Source: Sulfurivermis sp040755915
Lineage (GTDB): Bacteria; Pseudomonadota; Gammaproteobacteria; Thiohalomonadales; Thiohalomonadaceae
DNA: 64,000 bases
Direction: 5' to 3'
Assembly: GCA_040755915.1 (NCBI GenBank)
Contig: JBFLWM010000042.1
Span: 1 to 64,000 of the forward strand
This document shows, piece after piece, positions 51,379 to 58,172 of the stretch (position 1 is its first letter; each line of letters opens with the position of its first letter). The notes under the pieces were generated by a model. The model saw only the letters and a list, made by a program, of their open reading frames with translations, was not told the DNA's origin and searched no databases. Position numbers and translations under genes: made by a program.

Positions 51379-51984
51379 GATGTCTCCTTGGGTTGGGGTT
51401 TCCAGCAAGGAAGACGGCGGTGCCGGGAAAAAGACGCAACTATCTGTATCTTTCGGTATGGCCTCGAGCAGGCGGCCGGCTCGGTCGGTGTAGAGATGAC
51501 AGCACGCGGCCAGCACCTTGTGCAGTCGCCGCCGGGCACGCTGTACCCGTGATTTGGCGCCGGACAGCGAGATGCCGAGTGTTTGTGCAACCCGCTTTTG
51601 CGGTACCTCGTCCAGTTCGGCTAGCGTCAGCGATTCACGGTCCGTTGCCGGAAGACGGGACAACATGGCCGGCAGGCAGGTTTCCAGCGCGGCATAGGGC
51701 TGTTCACGTTCTGTGCCGGGCTCTTCGGGCAGTTCAGCGGGCAGTGGCACATGCGCATGCCGGCGGCGCACATGGTCGATCAACAGGTGCCGCACCACCT
51801 GGAACAGCCAGGCCCGCACGTTGTCCGGCCACACGCCCTGATGCAGGCGCAGAAACGCCTCCTGCACCAGATCATCGACGATGGAATCATCACGTATACG
51901 GCGGCGCACGAAACGGCGCAGTTCCGGCGCATGAGCGTGCCAGGCCTGCTCCAGGCGCGTAGCGGTGTCGCTGGCAGTGTTCAT
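51379..51984 (-). CDS. ECF-type sigma factor (SigZ-like), no stop before the DUF2703 start
   Basis: The protein of about 202 residues has sigma region 2 (DDLVQEAFLRLHQ) and region 4 (RVAQTLGISLSGAKSRVQRARRRL), then a CC pair and a tail of about 35 residues. It resembles SigZ-type ECF factors that end in cysteine-containing tails. No stop codon separates it from the DUF2703 gene. No anti-sigma gene is adjacent; the cysteines may sense metal or redox state, which is inference. It starts at the ATG at 51984. Confidence 0.75.
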
Positions 51985-52007
51985 CGGTCGGTGCGTAGTC
52001 AGCGTGA

Positions 52008-52931
52008 CTAGCGGCGATTCTCGAACTGCACGTAGCTGCGGTTGACGTTGCCGCGGTGCAGCTCATCGTAGTTGGCGAGGTCGCGGAAGGCCGGCGCATC
52101 GCTCAGACGCTCCACCACCTCGTCGATGGGGTCCCAGTTGTCGGCGGCCGCGCCGACTTCCTGCGCCAGCCAGTCCAGGTAGGCGCCGGTCTGGCGCTGC
52201 GCCTTGGCGAGGTCACATACGCCGCCGTGTCCCGGCACGATGTGTTGCGGCTGCAGCTGCTCCATCTGGTGGAAGGTGTCGCGCCAGCTGACCAGATCCG
52301 ACCAGGGCAGCACGCCGAGCAGGCGATCGACATAGACCAGATCGCCGCTGTACAGCACGCGCTCTTGCGGCAGCCACACCACCGCATCACCGGCGAAGTG
52401 GGCGTCGCCCAGCCAGCGCAGCTCAAGGGTGATGTTGCCGATGGTGAGGGTGTTTGCATCGCCAGCAAGCGGCTTTGGCGCGGTAACGGCCTTGGTGCCG
52501 GCCACGCGTTCCTTCAGTTCGGGCGCGAGCTGCTGCAGATGCTGCGCGCCGAACTGCTGCTGCGTTGCCACGGTGCGCTGCAACGCGATGATCTGTGCGC
52601 CTTTGGCAGCGAAGTAGCCATTGCCGAGCCAGCGGTGGTCCTGGCTGCCGGTGTTGATGACGTGGGTGATGGGCTTGTTGGTGACGCGTGTTACCGCCTG
52701 CTCGATGACCTGTGCGCCGCTGCTGGAGGCACCGGAGTCGATCAGCACCACACCCTTGTCGGTAACGACGAAACCGAAATTGGCGTTGAGGCCGTAGTTG
52801 TCATAGGTACGCCCGCCGGTGGGGCCGATGATGGCGTAGGCGGGGCCGGCGACGTGTTGCACCGTGAGCAATTCCGCCGCGGAGGTGGCGGCGCTGGTTG
52901 CCAGTAACAGCAGGGACAGAATTGTGCGCAT
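52008..52931 (-). CDS. Exported MBL-fold hydrolase with altered metal motif
   Basis: The 307-residue protein has a signal peptide (LSLLLLATSAATSA) and a metallo-beta-lactamase fold. The usual THxHxDH metal motif is replaced by NTGSQDHRWLGN; later ligand segments remain in part (GDAHFAGDAV, LYSGDLVYVD, VPGHGG). Zinc binding is therefore altered, unless the DH in that segment takes over. It lies between acr3 and the sigma gene on the same strand. Its role in arsenic handling is unknown. Confidence 0.72.
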   Translation of the reverse strand: MRTILSLLLLATSAATSAAELLTVQHVAGPAYAIIGPTGGRTYDNYGLNANFGFVVTDKGVVLIDSGASSSGAQVIEQAVTRVTNKPITHVINTGSQDHRWLGNGYFAAKGAQIIALQRTVATQQQFGAQHLQQLAPELKERVAGTKAVTAPKPLAGDANTLTIGNITLELRWLGDAHFAGDAVVWLPQERVLYSGDLVYVDRLLGVLPWSDLVSWRDTFHQMEQLQPQHIVPGHGGVCDLAKAQRQTGAYLDWLAQEVGAAADNWDPIDEVVERLSDAPAFRDLANYDELHRGNVNRSYVQFENRR

Positions 52932-52942
52932 GATGTCTCTCG

Positions 52943-54025
52943 TTATTGATTGCGTTGCGGCCGCTCATACCAGTCCTTGCTGGCGTTGACGATCTTTACC
53001 ACCGACAGCATGACCGGCACCTCGATCAGCACACCGACCACGGTGGCGAGCGCAGCGCCGGACTGGAAACCGAACAGGGCGATGGCGGCGGCGACCGCCA
53101 GTTCGAAGAAATTGCTCGCACCGATCAGCGCCGACGGGCCGGCGACGCTGTGCGCCACCTTGAGCTGGCGGTTGAGCAGGTAGGCCAGTCCGGAGTTGAA
53201 GTACACCTGGATCAGGATCGGCACCGCCAGCATGGCTATGACCAGCGGCTGCGCCAGGATCTGTTCGCCCTGGAAGCCGAACAGCAGCACCAGGGTGGCG
53301 AGCAGGGCGCCGAGGGACAGTGGATGCAGGCGCTTGAGCAGTGCATCCAGCCCCGCCTGGCCGCCGCGTTGCAATACGTTCCGGCGCCACCACTGGGCAA
53401 ACAGCACCGGGACGACGATATACAGCAGCACCGACAGCAGCAGCGTGCTCCACGGCACGGTGATGGCGGCGAGGCCGAGCAGCAGGCCGACGATGGGGGC
53501 GAAGGCGAACACCATGATGACGTCATTGAGCGCCACCTGGGTCAGGGTGAAGTGCGGCTCGCCGCGGGTGAGATGGCTCCACACGAACACCATCGCCGTG
53601 CACGGCGCCGCGGCGAGCAGGATCAGGCCGGCGATATAGCTGTCGTGCTGATCGGCAGGCAACGCGTCGGCAAACACAACGCGGATGAACAGCCAGCCGA
53701 GCAGCGCCATGGAGAACGGCTTCACCGCCCAGTTGATGAACAGGGTGACGCCGATGCCCTTCCAGTGTTCCTTCACGTGCGCCAGCGCGGCGAAGTCGAT
53801 CTTGAGCAGCATCGGGATGATCATCAGCCAGATGAGCAGTGCCACCGGCAGGTTGACCTGGGCCAGCTCCAGCCCGCCGATGAACTGGAACGGCGCGGCG
53901 AAGAAGTGCCCCAGCGCGATGCCGGCGACGATGCACAGAAACACCCACAGCGTCAGATAGCGCTCGAACACGCCCATCGGACTGCCGGCGGCTTTCTTCG
54001 CCGTGGTTTCACACTGTGCGGACAT
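52943..54025 (-). CDS. acr3: ACR3-family arsenite efflux transporter
   Basis: The 360-residue, ten-helix protein has the ACR3 motifs AAPCTAMVFVWS (essential cysteine in helix 4) and GASNFFELAVA (essential glutamate in helix 9). It exports arsenite. It starts four bases after the arsC stop, so the pair is translationally coupled. It follows arsR and arsC in the order expected for a resistance operon. Confidence 0.93.
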   Translation of the reverse strand: MSAQCETTAKKAAGSPMGVFERYLTLWVFLCIVAGIALGHFFAAPFQFIGGLELAQVNLPVALLIWLMIIPMLLKIDFAALAHVKEHWKGIGVTLFINWAVKPFSMALLGWLFIRVVFADALPADQHDSYIAGLILLAAAPCTAMVFVWSHLTRGEPHFTLTQVALNDVIMVFAFAPIVGLLLGLAAITVPWSTLLLSVLLYIVVPVLFAQWWRRNVLQRGGQAGLDALLKRLHPLSLGALLATLVLLFGFQGEQILAQPLVIAMLAVPILIQVYFNSGLAYLLNRQLKVAHSVAGPSALIGASNFFELAVAAAIALFGFQSGAALATVVGVLIEVPVMLSVVKIVNASKDWYERPQRNQ

Positions 54026-54029
54026 GGTG

Positions 54030-54455
54030 CTATTTCACCAGTTCGTCGACCAGCGCGCGTACGCGCTCGCGGATGTCGTCGCGGGCGGCGCGGAACACCG
54101 CCATGATCTCCTCTTCCGTGCCGCTGGCCCTGGCCGGGTCGTTGAGCGGCCAGTGGATCTTGCGCACGCTGGCGGGCAGCGCCGGGCAATGCTCGTCGGC
54201 GTGGCCGCAGACGGTGACCACCACGTCGGCGGCATCGATCATCGCATCAGTGACTTTGGTGGACTCCTGGCCGGAGATGTCGATGCCGGCCTCGTTCATG
54301 ACGGCGATGGCGCGCGGATTCTTGCCGTGGGACTCGATGCCGGCTGACTGCACCTCGATGCGGCCCGCGCCGAAGTGTCTGCCCCAGCCTTCGGCCATTT
54401 GCGAGCGGCAGGAGTTGCCGGTGCAGAGGAACAGCAGGTTGAGTTGCTTGCTCAT
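54030..54455 (-). CDS. arsC: Thioredoxin-type arsenate reductase (LMW-PTPase family)
   Basis: ArsC reduces arsenate to arsenite. The 141-residue protein has the phosphatase-type active site LCTGNSCRS (Cys10, Cys15) and the second cysteine pair VTVCGHADEHCP (about 82 and 89), which marks the thioredoxin-coupled class. ATG 54455 is used; ATG 54458 is also possible. It is followed by acr3. A palindromic repeat separates it from arsR. Confidence 0.94.
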   Translation of the reverse strand: MSKQLNLLFLCTGNSCRSQMAEGWGRHFGAGRIEVQSAGIESHGKNPRAIAVMNEAGIDISGQESTKVTDAMIDAADVVVTVCGHADEHCPALPASVRKIHWPLNDPARASGTEEEIMAVFRAARDDIRERVRALVDELVK

Positions 54456-54501
54456 CATTGGTTTCCACATTTTAAGGAGAAAAACGTTGATCTCTATTTG
54501 G

Positions 54502-54604
54502 TCCGCGAATGAACGCGAATGAACGCAAATCAATTCCTCACAGCTGCGTTATGCAGGGTGGAGTGCTTCCAAGTATTCGCGTCCATTTGCGTTCATTTGC
54601 GGAC
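54502..54604. repeat. GCGAATGAACGC-family palindrome between arsR and arsC
   Basis: The left arm TCCGCGAATGAACGCGAATG and the right arm CATTTGCGTTCATTTGCGGA form a large inverted repeat built from units GCGAATGAAC. Between them lies about 40 bases. A second, more distant pair of the same family is at 56246-56442. Confidence 0.88.
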
Positions 54605-54613
54605 TCAAGCATT

Positions 54614-54967
54614 TCAGGCGCAACAGGCAGCGCCGGGACGGTTAGGCATGTCCGCCAGCGCCTGCCGGTCGGTGGCGTAGGGTGCCTGGCCGGCGACGCC
54701 GTCGGCGGTGATGCGCAACACTTCGCGTGCCCAGGCGGGCAGTTCCGGGTGCAGGCGGTAGTACACCCACAGCCCCTGGCGCCGGTCGGTGACGATGCCG
54801 GCCTCGCGCAGCTGGGCCAGGTGGCGCGAGATCTTGGGCTGGATCTCGCCCAGGGCGTGGGTCAGCTCGCACACGCACAGCTCGCCCTGGCCGTGCAGCA
54901 GCAGCAGGCAGCGCAGACGGGTGGGGTCGGCGAGGGCGCGGAACAGGGCTTCGGTGGTCAGCGGCAT
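54614..54967 (-). CDS. arsR: ArsR-family transcriptional repressor
   Basis: The 117-residue protein has a winged helix-turn-helix (ELTHALGEIQPKISRHLAQLREAGIV) preceded by the metal-site sequence ELCVCEL near residue 32, which holds the cysteine pair of arsenic-sensing ArsR proteins, and a CCA tail. It represses the arsenic genes until arsenite binds. The ATG at 54967 has a candidate operator directly upstream. It is the first gene of the minus-strand arsenic run. Confidence 0.93.
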   Translation of the reverse strand: MPLTTEALFRALADPTRLRCLLLLHGQGELCVCELTHALGEIQPKISRHLAQLREAGIVTDRRQGLWVYYRLHPELPAWAREVLRITADGVAGQAPYATDRQALADMPNRPGAACCA

Positions 54968-54976
54968 GGCGGCAAA

Positions 54977-55012
54977 ACATACGCCGATCCATATATACGG
55001 TCAAGCGTATGT
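54977..55012. promoter_or_regulatory. Candidate ArsR operator
   Basis: ACATACG (54977-54983) and CGTATGT (55006-55012) form an inverted pair, and within it TATACG-N6-CGTATG (54994-55011) gives a tighter dyad. It lies 10-45 bases upstream of the arsR start, where autoregulation would act. Footprinting is not possible here, so the call rests on position and symmetry. Confidence 0.5.
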
Positions 55013-55041
55013 AGGCGCCGGTCGGGGACACGGAGACGAAC

Positions 55042-55067
55042 TGTAGGAGCCGAGTCCTCTCGGCGAA
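55042..55067. repeat. Partial GTAGGAGC-family repeat
   Basis: TGTAGGAGCCGAGTCC followed by TCTCGGCGAATGG is one arm of the REP-like family, with a small hairpin (CCGAGTCCTCTCGG). No second arm is seen. It lies in the divergent region between arsR and aroB. Confidence 0.7.
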
Positions 55068-55148
55068 TGGGTGCTGGCGCCGTTTGCGCTGGAGGCGGGG
55101 CGGCCCCATCCGGTATAGTAGCCGCCTGTTTTCCTTGATATTCCGCCC

Positions 55149-56237
55149 ATGAAAACCCTACACGTCGACCTGGGGGCACGCAGCTACCCCATTTACATCG
55201 GCCCCGGCCTGCTGGGCCGTGCCGACCTGGTATTGCCCCACCTCACGGGCACGCAGGTGATGATCGTCAGCAATGAGACGGTGGCGCCGCTGTACCTGGA
55301 GCGCACCCTGGCGGCCTTCAAGGGCATCCGCACCGAGGCGGTGATCCTGCCCGACGGCGAGCAGTACAAGACCCTGGAAACGGTCAACAGCGTGTTCGAC
55401 GGCCTGCTGTCCCACCGTTTCGATCGCAAGTGCACCCTGGTGGCCCTGGGCGGCGGCGTGGTGGGCGACATGACCGGCTTCGCCGCCGCCTGCTACCAGC
55501 GCGGTGTGTCCTTCATCCAGATCCCCACCACCCTGCTGTCCCAGGTGGACTCCTCGGTGGGCGGCAAGACCGGCGTGAACCATCCGCTGGGCAAGAACAT
55601 GATCGGCGCCTTCCACCAGCCGCGCTGTGTGCTGGCCGACACCGACACCCTCAACACCCTGGACGAGCGCCAGCTGCGCGCCGGCATCGCCGAGGTGATC
55701 AAGTACGGCCTGATCAACGATCCGGAATTCTTCACCTGGCTGGAGCAGAACATGAACGCGCTGCTCGCGCGCGAGCCGGAGGCGCTGAGCTACGCCATCG
55801 AGCGCTCCTGCCGCGACAAGGCGGCCATCGTCGCCGCCGACGAGACCGAGGGCGGCGTGCGCGCCCTGCTCAACCTGGGGCACACCTACGGCCACGCCAT
55901 CGAAACCGGCATGGGCTACGGTGAGTGGCTGCACGGCGAGGCCATCGCCGCCGGCATGGTGATGGCGGCGGAACTGTCGCAGCACCTGGGCTGGATGGCG
56001 GCCGGCGACGTGGCGCGGGCGCGCAAGCTGATCCAGGCCGCCGGCCTGCCGGTGCAGGCGCCGACGGAACTGGATGCCGCCCGCTTCCTGGAACTGATGG
56101 CGGTGGACAAGAAGGTGCTGGCGGGCAAGCTGCGGCTCATTCTGCTGCGCGGCATCGGCCAGGCAGTGATCAGCGACAGCGCGACGCCGGAACAGATCAG
56201 CGCCGGCATCGCCCTGCATCGCAGCACAGCGAGTTGA
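55149..56237 (+). CDS. aroB: 3-dehydroquinate synthase
   Basis: AroB makes 3-dehydroquinate in the shikimate pathway. The 362-residue protein (family about 360) has the NAD site GGGVVGDMTGFAAAC, the metal/substrate motif GGKTGVNHPLGKNMIGAF, and HTYGHAIE with HGEAIAAGM for zinc. aroK, its usual upstream neighbour, is not here. damX and gltB follow further on, as in many gammaproteobacteria, with dgt and a WGR gene between. Confidence 0.96.
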   Translation: MKTLHVDLGARSYPIYIGPGLLGRADLVLPHLTGTQVMIVSNETVAPLYLERTLAAFKGIRTEAVILPDGEQYKTLETVNSVFDGLLSHRFDRKCTLVALGGGVVGDMTGFAAACYQRGVSFIQIPTTLLSQVDSSVGGKTGVNHPLGKNMIGAFHQPRCVLADTDTLNTLDERQLRAGIAEVIKYGLINDPEFFTWLEQNMNALLAREPEALSYAIERSCRDKAAIVAADETEGGVRALLNLGHTYGHAIETGMGYGEWLHGEAIAAGMVMAAELSQHLGWMAAGDVARARKLIQAAGLPVQAPTELDAARFLELMAVDKKVLAGKLRLILLRGIGQAVISDSATPEQISAGIALHRSTAS

Positions 56238-56245
56238 TCTATTCA

Positions 56246-56442
56246 GTCCGCGAATAAACGCGAATTGACGCAAATAGGAAAAGGATTTCCGAACGGGTAA
56301 TCGGCTTTGATAGACAACGGGGCTTGTCTGTCAGTTACAAGGGTGAGTTCATTGGTCAATACATGGCGCATTGTTTGGGGGCATGATGACAATCAAGCGC
56401 TTTGAAGATTTTATTTGCGTCTATTCGCGTTCATTTGCGGAC
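56246..56442. repeat. GCGAATGAACGC-family inverted pair between aroB and dgt
   Basis: The left arm GTCCGCGAATAAACGCGAAT and the right arm ATTCGCGTTCATTTGCGGAC are inverted copies separated by about 135 bases that I do not recognise. The family is the same as at 54502. No gene is inside the pair. Confidence 0.82.
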
Positions 56443-56481
56443 ATGTTTTTTATCAATCGGATTGAGTCAAAGGTTTTCTGA

Positions 56482-57633
56482 ATGGACGGTCTGGCCCCCT
56501 ACGCAGCAGTCTGCACCCACTCCCGCGGCCGCCGTCTTCCCGAACCCGCCCCGCAGTACCGCAGCGAATTCCAGCGCGATCGCGACCGCATCGTGCATTC
56601 GTCCGCCTTCCGCCGCCTGGAGTACAAGACCCAGGTGTTCGTCAATCACGAAGGCGACATGTTCCGCACCCGCCTGACGCACTCCATCGAGGTGGCGCAG
56701 ATCGGCCGTGCCATCGCCCGTGCCCTGCATCTCAATGAAGACCTCACCGAGGCCATCAGCCTGGCCCACGACCTCGGCCACACCCCCTTCGGCCACGCGG
56801 GCCAGGACGCGCTCAACGAGTGCATGCGCGATTACGGCGGCTTCGAGCACAACCTGCAGTCGCTGCGCGTGGTGGACGAACTGGAGGATCGCTACGCCGA
56901 ATTCCGCGGCCTCAACCTCACCTTCGAGACGCGCGAGGGCATCCTCAAGCACTGCTCGCTGGAAAATGCGCGCCAGCTCGGCGAACTGGGGCAACGTTTT
57001 CTGGAGAAAGGCCAGCCCAGCCTGGAGGCGCAGATCGCCAACATTGCCGATGCCATCGCCTACAACAATCACGACGTCGACGACGGCCTGCGCGCGGGGC
57101 TGCTGACGGTGGAGCAGCTGTGCGAGGTGGAGCTGTTCGCGGCGCAGCACGCCGCCGTGCGCCAGGCCTATCCCGACCTCGACGGCCGCCGCCTGATCCA
57201 CGAAATCATCCGCCGCATGATCAACCGCCAGGTGGTGGACCTGCTCGACACCAGCCGCCGCCTCATCGACGAGGCCGCCCCCGCCGATGTCGACGCAGTG
57301 CGCGCGCGCAGCGAGCCGCTGCTGCGCTTCAGCGAGGCGATGCAGCAGCAGCACCAGACCCTCAAGCGCTTCCTGCGCGTCAATCTCTACCAGCATTACC
57401 GCGTGCACCGCATGACGGTGAAGTCGCAGCGCATCGTGCGCGACCTGTTCGGCGCCATCTTCGACGACCCGCGCCTGCTGCCGGTGCCGCACCAGCACAA
57501 CGTCGCCGTGCTGGAGCAGCAGCAGGGCCCCGCCGGCCGCGCCCGCGCCGTGGCCGACTACATCGCCGGCATGACCGACCGCTACGCCATCGCCGAGCAC
57601 AGCAAGCTGTTCACGCCCACCGAGCTGACCTGA
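56482..57633 (+). CDS. dgt: dGTPase-like HD-domain phosphohydrolase
   Basis: The 383-residue protein has the HD-domain metal motif HSSAFRRLEYKTQVF then RLTHSIEVAQIGRAIAR, and AHDLGHTPFGHAG. This type, shorter than E. coli Dgt, hydrolyses dNTPs to nucleoside and triphosphate. It lies between aroB and damX, a common place in related genomes. It ends in a strong terminator. Confidence 0.92.
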   Translation: MDGLAPYAAVCTHSRGRRLPEPAPQYRSEFQRDRDRIVHSSAFRRLEYKTQVFVNHEGDMFRTRLTHSIEVAQIGRAIARALHLNEDLTEAISLAHDLGHTPFGHAGQDALNECMRDYGGFEHNLQSLRVVDELEDRYAEFRGLNLTFETREGILKHCSLENARQLGELGQRFLEKGQPSLEAQIANIADAIAYNNHDVDDGLRAGLLTVEQLCEVELFAAQHAAVRQAYPDLDGRRLIHEIIRRMINRQVVDLLDTSRRLIDEAAPADVDAVRARSEPLLRFSEAMQQQHQTLKRFLRVNLYQHYRVHRMTVKSQRIVRDLFGAIFDDPRLLPVPHQHNVAVLEQQQGPAGRARAVADYIAGMTDRYAIAEHSKLFTPTELT

Positions 57634-57634
57634 G

Positions 57635-57684
57635 CCAGGGCCGGCGGGGTCGCCCCGCCGGCCGGCCCCTGGCCCCCCTGTTTT
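57635..57684 (+). terminator. Rho-independent terminator after dgt
   Basis: GGCCGGCGGGG and CCCCGCCGGCC (57639-57649 and 57653-57663) form a perfect 11-base-pair stem with a three-base loop, within a weaker outer stem (CCAGG with CCTGG). CTGTTTT follows. Confidence 0.75.
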
Positions 57685-57705
57685 GCGAAGCGAGCGCCCA
57701 CCAAC

Positions 57706-57719
57706 ACACCTTTTGGTGT
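57706..57719. other. Small hairpin in the dgt-WGR intergenic region
   Basis: ACACC and GGTGT around TTTT form a five-base-pair hairpin. The 236 bases between dgt and the WGR gene contain this and the terminator, but no open frame I would support. Confidence 0.35.
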
Positions 57720-57869
57720 TCGTTGCCCCTCCGCAGTACCACATCTTGTGCGCTTATTGGCGTTTCTACCTTGAGAAATCAGCGTCTTGGCGGCATACTT
57801 TCGCCCAATCACGGGCAGCTCCTCCGGGGGCTGACATAACAACACACAGGGAACCCGCGTCATCGGCAC

Positions 57870-58172
57870 ATGCGTATCTACATGCAGACACCCGTCACCG
57901 ATGACAGCCCGCCGCGCTACTACCACCTGTTTCTGCAGGAAGACCTGCTCGGTGGCTGGAGCGTGGTGCGTGAATGGGGTTTCCAGGGGGCTTCCGGGCG
58001 CGTGGTGCGCGACCATTTCGCGACCCGGGAGGCGGCCGAGTCCGCCATCATCAGCGGGCGTGATGCGCAGCTCAAACGGGGATATCGCGTGATGTTCATG
58101 CAGGGTGACACCTACAGGGATGCAGGCGACGGTCCGCGTCGGGGACAGGCGGACCAGGAGCGACCCAGATGA
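57870..58172 (+). CDS. Stand-alone WGR-domain protein
   Basis: The 100-residue protein is little more than a WGR domain (YYHLFLQEDLLGGWSVVREWGFQG near residues 17-40, then a Gly-Arg stretch and DAQLKRGY). In eukaryotic PARPs, WGR domains bind DNA-protein complexes; stand-alone bacterial versions are common but not well understood. It overlaps damX by four bases (ATGA), so the two are co-translated, which may link it to cell division or DNA metabolism. Confidence 0.8.
   Translation: MRIYMQTPVTDDSPPRYYHLFLQEDLLGGWSVVREWGFQGASGRVVRDHFATREAAESAIISGRDAQLKRGYRVMFMQGDTYRDAGDGPRRGQADQERPR

Noticed and set aside
54502..56442. Repeated palindromes near aroB considered as a CRISPR array
   Set aside because: There are only two inverted pairs with no equal-length direct repeats and unique spacers, and no cas genes.
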